Part shown: piece after piece, positions 50,166 through 61,543 of the stretch
How the letters are laid out: every line of letters starts with the position of its first letter
Numbering within the stretch: the first letter of the stretch is position 1
NCBI GenBank assembly: GCA_037074705.1
Contig: CM073590.1
Coordinates: forward strand, 167,088,746-167,152,745
Direction of reading: 5' to 3'
DNA from: Zhengitettix transpicula
Taxonomy: Eukaryota > Arthropoda > Insecta > Orthoptera > Tetrigidae
Length of the DNA stretch: 64,000 bases
The notes under the pieces: model-generated
What the model saw: the letters and a program-made list of their open reading frames with translations, nothing else
What the model was told of the DNA's origin: nothing
Database searches by the model: none
Translations under genes and position numbers: made by a program

Positions 50166-50285
50166 CGCTACGGTTAAGTGCGATATGAAGCTCGAGACCT
50201 TGTATTGTTATCTTACTACACGCTACGTAACTTCGTATGGACTCTTCAGTTGGTTAAAATAGGTAGTGGGAGCTCGCGTAGAACC
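50166..50285 (-). promoter_or_regulatory. Candidate promoter of P450 gene A
   Basis: Blocks at 50181-50204 and 50255-50274 match gene B's upstream region (20 of 24 and 17 of 20 bases) in the same order, with similar spacing and strand. Between them, minus strand, GAAGTTACGTAGCGTG includes a TAGCGTG site resembling the AhR/ARNT xenobiotic response core. That is a chance-prone short match; induction is inference only. Confidence 0.55.
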
Positions 50286-50833
50286 TTATCTTTACATATC
50301 AATTCAAATTCAGAGTACCATAAATTCATTACTTGAGATGTTTCACGAAACAATAAAAGTTTGAGAGGAACATTGGAGTATAGCTGAATAAGGTAACCAC
50401 AGGTACGCGCAGGTAACGTGTTGAGTCGAAAATGAGACTATGTTGGTCAGCTCAGATGTTCTGGTTTTGATTCAATATATGAGGGGTTTTATGAATAAAT
50501 AATTTTACAATAAACTCCGAAATATGCTTATTCAATTATTATTATTATCATACACACACTCAACCATATCGATCGTTACTGTTTGGCGGACTTAAATCTT
50601 GTTTCATTAACTTTAGTCATTGTAGAGGAACACTGCTCGTTTAATAACAATTACTATTTTATGATCACCCAGATGGTAAATTCCATCACTCGCAAATTGA
50701 CGTGGAAAGGAAGGATTCTTCGATTCTGTTGGTGAGCACTACCTGTCTCACAGCTAGGGGACGAAAACCCATGGCCATACTGAATGACTAATATCAGGAC
50801 GCTTTCCATCCACACTTGCCATTTTCTGCACAA

Positions 50834-50870
50834 CCCCCCCCCCCCCCCACACACACATACACACACTCAC
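50834..50870. repeat. Poly-C run followed by (CA)n
   Basis: Fifteen C then interrupted CA repeats; the G-run on the minus strand could form G-quadruplex-like structure and is prone to assembly error. Confidence 0.9.
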
Positions 50871-53214
50871 ATCCTACCTCAGGGGCTTTGAATAAAATCC
50901 CGTTACTCACATGCTTCCAAAGCCGGGTGTGTATTTCCAGTTTTAGAAAATCCTTAAGTTTCGATTGGACTTGTCCGGGCGTCTATTAAAAGTTTGACCT
51001 GTGTTTGTAACAAATGTTGCTCGGTCGTGTTCCAGACGAAAGTGTCCAACTCTAACATACGACAAACGCCGGCCTCAAATGACCGGATTACTACAATCTA
51101 ATAGATGCATTAGGGTCTATTATTAATAATAGAAAAATATTTGTTCGTTTAATTTGTCTTGGAGAAATTAAATTAATAGACAAAATTTAGAAGTGCTAAA
51201 TGACTCATTCACTAAGTGTGATAAGAGCCACAGGGCCATGCAGTTTGTAGATTAGATAGATGTACAGTCTGTTAATTTACGAATGAGGAAATGAATTGTT
51301 TTGGAAAATATACAAAAAGTAAAAGTAATAATAATTATAAATATATACTGAAAATAAGGTAATAATTAAATTTTGAATACTGAATAATGCAGATAGTTAA
51401 ATAATTATTGTATATATAAAAATACTCAAATTGAATCATGGAATGGTTGTATATTTACTTAAAAGTTAAAAATGTTACATAATTCAACTTGCACATTGTA
51501 ATCCAACACTAATGCAGGTAATATATTGTAATGGCATGGATGGAGTTAATCTTAATGATTTTCCTGACAAAAGGCCAGCAGTTTAGGATAATTTTTTTTT
51601 TCCTGAACTAGGAAACATCCTGTGCCTTGGCAGATTAGAAAGGAAAGTTTTTAACATTTCGTGAAGAGGAATACCACTTGTAGTCTACCATAAGAAATAT
51701 TTATATTGGTTGAAAAGAAGAAAATGGTGGGAGTTTGATTATATGGAATTGGTAGGACAGGAGACTATGAGGTGGAATTTGAAAATGGAGTGGAATCATG
51801 AGTGGAGATAGAGTATCATGACATAGGAGTAGTCAATTTTGAGGTGTGAGACAAGTTGGCCAAGTAATTCTGAATGACTTTGCCTCTGTGTTAAGCAATA
51901 ACTTGGTAGAGAAAAGAATTCGTTCATCAGTCATGATTGTTGAATGTCCAATGAAAACCTGCTGACTCTGCTGCTACAAGGGAAAACGGAACTTCACCGC
52001 TTGAGTAATATAAGACGGGGTCAAACCCAACAATGTTCTACCAGCAACCCTAAAGGACCTGACCAAGATTGTAGAGAGAATTGCAACGGAATGAGAACAC
52101 TCATTAGTACATAACCATGAGAAGTAGTTGGAGTGATTGGCAATTTGCCAAATATGTCCACTTTCATTGCTCAGCCTGTGAATCAATTGATAGAAAGAGA
52201 GTTTCATTTAGCCAGCCATTTTTGTAATTAAAGCCCAAACTTCTTGTAAACATTAGTTTTCTGAATTCTCAGATAACTTTTGTTTTTGTGTTTTTATATT
52301 TATTTCTTATATATTGTACAGAAATAGATTGTAGTGACTGTTTATTTTTATTGATATCTTACCCACCTGTATTGGATGAATATATGAAAGCAACCAGCAG
52401 AGGTTGCTACTGTGCATATAGACTACTAGCAACGACAGTGCTCAAAATCAAAGCATTTTCAGAAACACATTTGACCTCACTGCAGTACATTAACGCTTGA
52501 CTGCAATCGATCTGTGCTCTGGGCCAGTGAGGACACATACATGCATGACATTTTCCTAAAATTAACTTTATTTAAAATGTGTAACAAGGAAAAATACTTT
52601 CTTGTTATAAATGTGTGTCAACTTGGTGCTAAATTATTTCGCTCTTAAAAATTAGACACTATTGGAAACTATGTAGACTTCTGCTGCTGCATAATTAATT
52701 CAAAATTGTTAACATTACTTGGTGGAACAGGTGATAAGAATCAATCACAGGATGACATTGCATTATTTGGAAAATATAATGGCTTGAACAAATGGATACT
52801 ATGAACCCTTCAAGGAAATTTGGATCAATATTGGAGCTACATTAACGAAACATATAATTCTATGACTGAGCATATGCATTCACATAAAAGCGTACGAGCC
52901 TCCTTCATACAGCTAGTACACAGTTCAGGTCATCCTTTCTGACCAAGGGGGTTCAGGCCCTCAAAAATTTTAACTTCCGCCTATGCCAGACTGGACCAAC
53001 GATTGATTTCAGGTAAATTGTCATCACTGCCTCTCTTTACATCCAAATATGTTATTTAATTTGACCTCATCACATTTTTCTTGTGTGTTATATATATATT
53101 CTAATGCATGGAATGGTGTAACACTCCTTCCTTCCTGAGAGCCTCCGAAAATTTGAAGAACTACCTTTGGTTCCCTATGGCTACACCGTTCTTCACTTTC
53201 CATACCAATATCAC

Positions 53215-53217
<3 letters not shown>

Positions 53218-53302
<85 letters not shown>
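53218..53302. repeat. (TA)n microsatellite
   Basis: About 85 bp of TA repeats with one TT interruption. Confidence 0.95.
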
Positions 53303-53306
<4 letters not shown>

Positions 53307-53772
53307 ACAAATTCTACTTAGTACACAGACACTTTAACCAAACATTTAACACATGCTTTTCGTCATGTGTCATTCTATGCATTCACATAAAAGCGTATTC
53401 CCACCTTTCTCCTATTTATTTCTATCTTTGCTCACTATCTAATATCCAATGCACATTCGGCACCAAATTAATATTGTAATTATTCCTTAATGGATGCTCT
53501 TAACTCTTCACTCACTCTGCTCTATCAATTCCTTCTCTACACATAATAATTCTGTCTATATTCGCCCAGTTTGGAACTTGGTAGCTTGGGAATAATTTTA
53601 TTTTACAAAACAACACATTGTAATTAATTATTTATTGATTAATATTAAAACAGTTCTATAAGAAATACCTATCACAGTTTCAAATTTCAACTATTCAATT
53701 GTAGTAACATTGGTGCCTGAATTCTAAGCATGACATTTCCCAACTTTAATTAAACATATACAAACACCCAAA

Positions 53773-53778
53773 TTTATT
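53773..53778 (-). terminator. Possible polyadenylation signal of gene B
   Basis: AATAAA on the minus strand, about 34 nt past the stop codon. The sequence is AT-rich, so chance matches are common. Confidence 0.3.
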
Positions 53779-53811
53779 GATTAAAATATGGATCCATTTT
53801 TTATTGAAACA

Positions 53812-53987
53812 TCACAAATTTTTCTTAAGCTTTTCAATTTTCAGCCAAATTCCATTGTTAGATTTTAGCAACATAGACTGTTTGTTGTATTGTAATGGCA
53901 CTTCTGTTCTAGCACATGTCTTCACAACAAATTCTTTCAAAAGATAAAGAAGCCCTATTTTAGTGCTCATGAGTGCAAACCTTAAGC
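53812..53987 (-). CDS. Gene B coding exon 7: L helix and C-terminus
   Basis: Begins LRFALMSTKIGLLYLL, the L helix directly after the haem Cys loop. Ends in a lysine-rich tail and TGA at 53812-53814. Same length as gene A's last exon. Confidence 0.92.
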
Positions 53988-56900
53988 CTGGAACAAGCAC
54001 AAAAAAATCTTAGTAACAAAACATGAGTAAACTATTTTGAGCATATGTAAAGATATTGTAAAATTTAAAATATGTATATTAAAACTTTACTTCTAAATAA
54101 GAACACAGGGTGTTGGGGAAAATAAAATTTTAATTTGCTGAATTTTGATACATTTTAGTAGCACTATTAAAAAGTGTCCTGTTGATGTGGGTAAAATACA
54201 TCAAAATTCAAGAAAAAGAGAAATGTGAATATGTACATGTTTTATGTTTTCGTGTAACATAAGTATAAATTTTGTATAAGAGAATGAATATTTTCCAACA
54301 TAGCATTACCATAAAAAGTATAAGTAAAGAAGAGCTTATGGCACATTAGTCTATTTAATAGAACTAAAACATAAAGTCAAGCCTTTGTTTAGTAATATTA
54401 CATTTATACTCTAGGTGCTTACTGAAGCTGATTGGCAGTGGACGGGGAGGGGTAGCAGAAAGACACTAATCTAGGGCACCAAGAAATGTGATGCATACTA
54501 TAGATTTTCAAATGTATTTTGGACAGATAATAATTTTCATGTGGAATAAACTTAATTTCAAATAAGTTATCAGAATAAAAAAGTTTATTATGAGTGTTAT
54601 TTGTTTGCAAAATCAAATAAAAATTCCATGAGTGTAAATAATTAATATAAAATGATGAGTGATAATTATTTTATGTTCAAATATCCAGACTAACATAAGG
54701 CTATGTTTTCATTTATATTTATATTATTTCAGGATGTTGCTTAAATAAATTAAAAGGAACTAAGTTCTCTTGTTAACAAAAATTACACTGAGCAAATATA
54801 ATATATTTATGAATAATTTATTTACCTATGCAGTTCCTTGGACCTGCTCCAAATGGGAGGAAAGTATACTGAGATCGTTTATTTTTCTCTTCAGGTAAAA
54901 ATCTCTCTGGATTAAACATATGTGGTTCTGGATAATACAAAGAATCATAATGGATTCCCATCACAGATATACTTATCATATCATTTTTTGCCAGAGTTAC
55001 ATTAGTTCCAGGGATATTATAGTTCTTTGTACATGATCTATCAATTCTAGCGACAGGTGGATGCTTGCGTAAGGTCTCTATAATATGTTAAGATAAAATA
55101 CTTTTATAAAATAACAAATATACAGTTATTAAACTACTTAATACTGAAAACATTGTATAAAGATTATTATCAACTGATTTCTTTACATTTCACACATGTA
55201 GGAAATTCAAATAGAATAAGAAAATCTAGTTGTTTACACATATGCATTATTTCTCTCAATTTACTGCATCCCAAAAAAATAACTAATTAGGTAAAACAAT
55301 GTGACAAGAACTCAAATTGAAACTAGAGAATTCTAAATCTGTAAATTGATAGATACATTTTATTATCCAGTTCTTCACATAAACTGACAGAATTTCTCTT
55401 TGTACTGTAGAAATGCAACATAATATAATAAACCTTCATTAAACAAAAAATTTCTGTAATTATATTGTTCTATAATGTATACTAAATTAATAGCAACTAT
55501 AATAATAATTACATTAGTAAATAATAGTTCACTCTGACCAAAAGATTATGTTAAATAACTAATAGTTCATGCTAACTATGTATAATAGTTACATTTTTTA
55601 AGATACATAAATTTCTGTTTGTAAATGTGAAGAAGATGCAAAAAAATGCATCACAAATAAATTAACCTTAACTCATAACATAATATATTTTTCAATTATA
55701 CTATAATTAATCTTTGCACTTACCCAATAAAACCATTTCTAAGTAATTCATTTCTTGTAATGCTTCATACGTAACTTCTCCATTATATTTATCCAATATA
55801 TCATTTACTTCATCTCTAGCTTTTTCTTGAATTGTTGGATGAGATGCAAGTTCATAACTGGCAAACGATAAAAGTGTACTTGAAGTTTCAAAACCAGCAA
55901 GAAGAAATAAAAGTGACTGAGCCACAATTGTGTCATCAGTCATTACTGCAAATAAACATAATGTAAAATTATTTTATCATGCATTTTACAATCAATAATA
56001 AAATCACTATTGAAATAAGCATTAAAGAATTAAATCATGATAGTTGAACAAAAATGATCTGTCTGGACTGAATACTGGAATTATAATGTTATTAATGTAC
56101 AACTTTGTGACCTTTGAAAGGTGCCATTAGCAAGAGTGAAAATATTGAAAATAATTTAACTTTAAAAATAAATATTGAAATAGAAGGCTACATACAGTTG
56201 CTTGGGAATATGAACGAGGGTGGTCTGAAAAGTTTCCAACTGAACAATGATAGAACGTATTTTTTTTTTCAACATAGTCTCCTTGTAACTCTACACACTT
56301 GTCCCAGCGATGCTCCCATCTCTGTAACCCATCCAAAATGTACTCGGCGTTTTTCTCTACAAAATAATGGTCGGAAACTTTTCAGACCATCCTCATATAT
56401 GATTGCTGTACTATGTAAGGAAACCTTGTTAGATGATTTGTTTTATTTCAATGTCTTTATATAATTTTATTTAGGTTAAGTATTAATATTAAATGGGAGA
56501 GAAGTTGCTAGATCAAAGGTGTCATGAATCACGAATCAATTAGGTAAGGAAATGGTAAATATGACTGAGTAAAGGTTGTTTGGGAACTATTTAAAGGTAG
56601 TATACAGAAAACACCAGTTTAAGTATGAGTAGATGATTTTAGAAACCAACTATAACTTCAGTCACTATTATGCTTAATTTTGGGTTTGATCATCTAGCAC
56701 AAATACCAGATGATAGAAAAAATTATCTGCTTCCATGCTGCCACAAGAGAGGGCCAGACCATCATTTTTCAAGATTCAGTAATTGCAGCATTTACCATTC
56801 CATGACAGATATAAAATTACATCACTAGCAATTTTGGTATTAATCACTCATGGGCATTCTGAGAAGTAGTTAGGACATGTCTCTTGCTACTAAACTTAGA

Positions 56901-59886
56901 TAAGAGTTTATTGAATTATTCATTATGCATAATTGTTTAAATATTACAGTTACTTTTTTATATTGTTACTTAGTATGACAGATTGAGATATTTGAACCAC
57001 TTTGATCAAAATGTTATGATTAACTAAACTGTTTACATAAAATTATTAAAAATCACAACTATACTTCTAATATACTGGCAAAAGAAGGTAGGTAAAATAG
57101 AATGCTGGGTTAGGCAGACAATGTTGACCATGGAAAATAACATTGAAGATAATATATTAAATGATAATAAAATATTTCAAACAAAAATGTTTTCTAACTG
57201 AAAAATATTCAAATAAATATTTTATTGAAATTTGGAGTTTTTAATAAATAATTATGACTTACCAATGTCATTATTTTTTTTGTCAGTTTGATCATTTTCC
57301 TCCTGTTCTTTTTGTGCTGCATCTAACATTAACTGCAAAAAATCATTTTGTCTTGAGCTGGGGTTTTTCTCTCTATTAATTTTGGTGTCCCGTACAACAT
57401 CAACCAGAAACTTAAGAGACTTAAGAAAAAACATGGTTAGTACAAATTAGGAATATGTAATAAGTATGTTGAAACAATTATATGATTAATCAAATTAAAT
57501 ACCTTATCATTAAAAGGTGTTATAGGAAACAACTTAAGTAACTTTGGAGTTATTAAAATGGAAATTAATAGTAAAATACGACGATGCAGTGGAATATCAT
57601 TGAATTTAACAGCAAGCTTAATAAATTCATCATTTGGATCCTTCAAAGAATCACATTTTACACCAAATGCACATGTTGCAATAACATCCATTGTATATCT
57701 TCCAAAAAACTCCTTCATTTCAAATTCATCATTTTCATTTTCTATAATATCTGCAAAACAAGAAAATATAAATATAATAAAAACCTGGATTATAATATAT
57801 ATGAAAATTAAAATTCACAATACTATAAAGTGTAGAACATTGAATTATTCAAATAAATAAATAAAAATAGGTGGAACTCTTATCAAATTACTGGTTACAA
57901 AGTAAGCCCATTTGGTATAGAATTTACACACATTAGATAAAAGTTCTTTTCAGTGAATTAGTGATATATAAATATATTACCAAGACAGATTATATTATAT
58001 GGTAATTACTTTCTGTTAGAAATTTTTCCATTTGTAAGCCACATTTATTTACTAAATCTTCCATGTACTTCAGCTTTCCAGAACTGAAGGTAGGTGTAAG
58101 AATTGTTCTGACATTCTTCCACTGTTGGCCTTTTAAATTTATAAGCATATTATTTAAATAAGCTTCTCGTCTTATGTTAAGAGTAGGTCTATCAATAAAG
58201 TATTCAAAATCTCTAATTAGAACATTTTTTATTAGTTCCATATCCAATATCATGAGGACTGGTCGATGGCCTTCAAAGAATCCTGTAATTTAAAACATTA
58301 CTGTATTCATTGACAACAAAAAGGAAGTGAATTAAAATGTTTAAATCAACATGAACCTACATTTTGTATAGACAATCAATTACGGTTATCAGCATTAATT
58401 CTTTCCATATTAGTTAATAGATTTATTAAAGTTAAATTTGAAATATGAGTGTTTGTCCTAAAATATACTACATCCATAAACGATAAATTTTCAAGAAAAA
58501 TTAATAAATTGACTTAGCATTTAAGTACAAAATAGTTTATTATTTAAATTATGTAATATATTGAAAGTCACCTTAGTTATAAAATTGATTCATTGATGTA
58601 TATAACATGAATTTATATATCAACAAAAAAGTATCATTGCTTACTGAATATTTTAATTTTTTGGTTGTTATCTATTATCCGAAGAATTTGTAAGAAACAG
58701 GATAATAAAAAGAATCCAAAGATAATAATGCCTAATTTAGATCTGTAATGACAAATACTTAAGCGTAAATGTAAGTATGAAAACTATAAAAGCCAATTCT
58801 CATCAAATAGGGTGGTTAAATTTTGAGGAACATTCAAAATTTGTGAAATTATAATAACAATATTAGAAGTAAAAATAATAAATGTTACTAACAGGCTTCA
58901 TAAAATAATTGTGAAAAGTACATGCTAAAAAGTGTAAATCTCTGAATTCATAACATATATCTATTGAGATTTCAGTTGCAAATGCGTTAATAATTTACTG
59001 TTTGCTAATCATAACTTAAAAATTTAATTCATATAAGAGATAAATTGAAAATGATCAAATTGATGCGATAAATTTAAATGTAATACATTACATCACAACT
59101 AGATAGGTATGTTCTGATTAGTACATGTTATATGTGCTATAATAGGTTTTTTAAAGTTAACGGTTAACCATAAGTTACTATCACCAACAAAAATTACAAA
59201 TAAAAATGATGATTTACAGAGGACCTGATTTCTAACAGTATTAAAGAAGAAAGAGACATAGGGTTAAAATGAGGTATTTTAAGAATATATTTACATGCCT
59301 TAGTGAATTCAGAAAAATAACACAGAATTGTATGAAAAAAAGGTTGCTCTGAGTTAGGTTTATCCTAATAAATAAAGGTTTTACAGTTCATATATTCATG
59401 AATGGTTTGGAGCTGTTCAATGCTCATAACTTATAACAACGATAATGATAATGAAAAATGGTTAAGGGTAGTAAATAAATGATCCTTGTAGGAAAGTAGC
59501 AAACCAGAACAAGCCCATTACATATTTATAAATTCAGCATTAATAACTTAATCACAAAAAGTGCACACACAACTTCCAAAATAAATCATTATTTTCAAAG
59601 ATTAACTTAATATATGAATCTGTTTACATACATATATCACAAAAGTATTGTAAATTGTATTGTGGAATATATGTGCAGCTTACTATACAATACCTCAGCA
59701 CAAATGTAACATATCAATCAAACCTGTTTTGACATAAATAGTGATAAAATTTCAGCTTCAAATTGTTAATTAATTAATTATTTATGTTGAATAGCAGGTT
59801 TTAATTCATAATATTATTACACATACAATAATATAATTTTTTTTCTATAAATGTGAAATTCAATATTTCATTCTTCCTTTGGGTGC

Positions 59887-59919
<33 letters not shown>

Positions 59920-61291
59920 AACGAATGTGCTCTTAAATCATTTATCAGATTGCGATGAGTAAACAACGAAGACTGGGCTTATGGAAGTTACCAAGGTTAA
60001 TTCAGACATTTACCATACTGGTTAATGTGTAGCTCAGCCATTAGGAGTGTGGCTGGAAGGGAGTGAAACAAATTTATGTTTACAATCTTAAATGTGTAGT
60101 CAAATTTCTACAAAACTTTATACTTATATTACATATGATCCAGGAAGAAACACTGAGGGCTTAAGACACCTACAGCCTCTAGAGGTGGGGATGGAATTTA
60201 AAACATTCATAAAGGGCTATTACATATGTAGAATAAAACATTTCCGGGGTCACTTTATTTGATAGTGTCATTCTAGAATTTCTAAGTGTCATATTTCAAC
60301 TCCTTATGCAAGGTCAGGAAGCACCCTTATTGTACAGGTGATGGAAGAAGGGATTTACATAAAAAGTAATGAAAAAACCTGATATTAGTGTCAATTCCAG
60401 GGTTATAGAAGTCACTCAGTTTAATTCTCGCATTAACCATGGCAGTTAATGAAATTTTATGTTCCACTTTGTGGAGGTGGACATGGTTTACAAGTTACAG
60501 GGTAAATTTTTTATTTTCTTAGGGTACCAGATATATTTTGATCTCTATGTAGTTAAAGGTTGTATTTGTTTACTCCTTTAAGGTAGTTTTAGACTTTATT
60601 ATGTTAGCTAGTATTTATTTCTGTTTTAATTTGCCGTTATTTTTAAATACTTTTATTTTATGTTTTAGGAGGATTCCCAAATACCATCAGTCATCATTGT
60701 GGTTGAAGTTAGATGCCAAATGGTTAGGTCATGGAGGTGAATTAAATAGGTAAATGTTCCAAACACTGAAGCTATTGATGCTATAGATGAAATTTTTACC
60801 ATGAGGTTAGTGTCAGACTAATTCCTTCTACAGGCTAATTTAAGTAAATACCCAGGCAATAAATAATTTTTCTTCATAAATGTTAACTGTTTCCCTTAAC
60901 TTTTATGATATTAATAATTTTTTTATTTGTGTAACTGTTATAAAAAGTCATTGTAGTACAACTAATATATATCTTCCTCTGGTAACATTCCAGTACAAAC
61001 CATACATTTCAAACAAATATTTTTCTTTTTAGAAGTTAAAATTAAGAATATTTTTATATACAAACCAGCAATTTTATGGCCTTTGAATTCATTATAAAAA
61101 CTCCATTGAATATCATGAAATGACTTGCGCAAGAGAAATCTGTCCTTCACATTACCAAAAAATGGAGTTGGTTCTAAATAGTATACGCCTTTCTTCTTCC
61201 AATGCCCATATGATATTGTGGCAAACCAATACAACAAAATGCAAAGAATGCAAATAATTCCTCCACAACATAGTAACATCTCCATATTCAT
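53812..61291 (-). CDS. Cytochrome P450, CYP3 clan / CYP6-like (gene B, intact)
   Basis: Microsomal haem-thiolate monooxygenase, expected to sit in the ER and take electrons from NADPH-P450 reductase. Coding exons (minus): 61066-61291, 58010-58282, 57503-57750, 57263-57419, 55724-55945, 54826-55077, 53812-53987. They join with intact GT/AG sites and phases 1,1,0,1,1,1 into 1554 nt (517 residues plus TGA), a normal CYP6 length. Motifs: N-terminal membrane anchor, Pro hinge (EPTPFFGN), WxxxR at 130-134, I-helix AGFET at 318-322, ExxR (ETLR) at 376-379, PERF at 432-435, haem loop FGAGPRNC with Cys458. The start is the first ATG after the intron acceptor at 61292-61293. An ATG two codons later (61285) aligns with gene A's start, and one upstream at 61306 lies in the intron. 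Tandem paralogue of gene A, also minus. CYP6 is known for xenobiotic metabolism; the substrate cannot be inferred, and CYP9 or another CYP3-clan family is possible. Confidence 0.93.
54826..55077 (-). CDS. Gene B coding exon 6: K helix and haem-binding loop
   Basis: Starts with the split Glu of ETLRKHPP (ExxR). Continues through the meander with FNPERF to FLPFGAGPRNCIG, which holds the cysteine thiolate ligand of haem. Best-conserved exon against gene A (about 73 of 84 identical). Confidence 0.95.
55724..55945 (-). CDS. Gene B coding exon 5: I helix
   Basis: Carries LFLLAGFETSST, the I-helix oxygen-activation motif with the conserved acid-Thr pair, followed by ASYELA and the J-helix region YEALQEMNYLEM. 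Same length as in gene A. About 74% identical to A by eye. Confidence 0.93.
56210..56396. mobile_element. Mariner-derived MITE in gene B intron 4
   Basis: Terminal inverted repeats of about 23 bp: CGAGGGTGGTCTGAAAAGTT at the left (56214 on) and the complement of TGAGGATGGTCTGAAAAGTT at the right (to 56395). The inside, read minus, encodes LQRWEHRWDKCVELQGDYVEK (56250-56335), the C-terminal signature of a mariner transposase. So this is an internally deleted copy that kept its ends and the 3' tip of the transposase frame. Confidence 0.8.
57263..57419 (-). CDS. Gene B coding exon 4: helix G to linker
   Basis: Encodes SLKFLVDVVRDT, then SSRQNDFLQLMLDA, the usual CYP6 motif before the I helix, and a charged QKEQEEND linker. 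Has four codons (around DKKN) that gene A lacks. Acceptor TTCTTAAG, donor ATTG|GTAAGT. Confidence 0.9.
57503..57750 (-). CDS. Gene B coding exon 3: helices E-F region
   Basis: Contains YTMDVIATCAFGVK, the conserved helix-E signature of CYP3-clan enzymes, followed by the variable F-region that contributes substrate contacts. Only about 57% identical to gene A here (47 of 83 by eye). Phase 1 to phase 0. Confidence 0.9.
58010..58282 (-). CDS. Gene B coding exon 2: helices B-C, WxxxR
   Basis: Opens with GFFEGHRPVLMILD, the beta-1/helix-B segment typical of CYP6 proteins. Carries WKNVR (C-helix haem-propionate contact) and TPTFSSGKLK. This is the undamaged counterpart of the exon that loses a base in gene A. 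Both ends are phase 1. Confidence 0.9.
59886..59919. repeat. (GT)n(TA)n microsatellite
   Basis: Short GT run followed by TA repeats. Confidence 0.9.
60170..60450 (+). repeat. Diverged interspersed repeat (partner of 3.64-3.89 kb)
   Basis: Blocks TTTCCGGGGTCAC, CAACTCCTTATGC, GTCAATTCCAGGGTTA and CAGTTTAATTCTCGCATTAAC follow the same order as in the 3.7 kb copy. Confidence 0.4.
61066..61291 (-). CDS. Gene B coding exon 1: membrane anchor and hinge
   Basis: Encodes the hydrophobic N-terminal signal anchor (leucine, isoleucine and cysteine rich), then HWKKKGVYYL and the Pro hinge EPTPFFGN that orients the catalytic domain on the ER surface. Ends in phase 1 at GCTG|GTTTGT; the split codon restores the Gly of KIAG. 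Confidence 0.85.
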
Positions 61292-61293
61292 CT

Positions 61294-61468
61294 GAAAAGT
61301 ATTCATTTAAATCATATTAGAGATTCAATTAAATAGTTATTAACAGTAATAGCATATTGTGAAATTTTGACAGCGAAGATTTTGTTAAGTAAGGTACGTA
61401 TAGTTCTCAGCAGTGCTCCCCATTCACCTATATAGACTGTGCTTGTGATAATGTACAAATCGATATAT

Positions 61469-61543
<75 letters not shown>

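Larger units (their letters stand above)
50286..53770. other. Intergenic region between P450 genes A and B
   Basis: About 3.5 kb with no gene recognised. Holds a C-run plus (CA)n (50834-50870), a long (TA)n (53218-53302) and a 22-bp exact direct repeat at 52873 and 53376. The 3' end of gene B lies at its right edge. Confidence 0.45.
58283..61065 (-). other. Intron 1 (coding) of P450 gene B
   Basis: About 2.8 kb. Contains the diverged repeat at 60170-60450 and a (GT)n(TA)n microsatellite near 59886-59919. No other gene seen. Confidence 0.6.

Noticed and set aside
50654..50866. 70-residue minus frame starting MCVCVCGGGGG
   Set aside because: Its start is translated CA repeat and poly-C; the remainder has no recognisable domain.
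57558..57860. 100-residue plus-strand frame
   Set aside because: Antisense shadow of P450 gene B exon 3.
61292..61306. ATG at 61306 as start of P450 gene B (would add five residues)
   Set aside because: It lies before a good acceptor (ATACTTTTCAG) that aligns with gene A's acceptor, so it is probably intronic.
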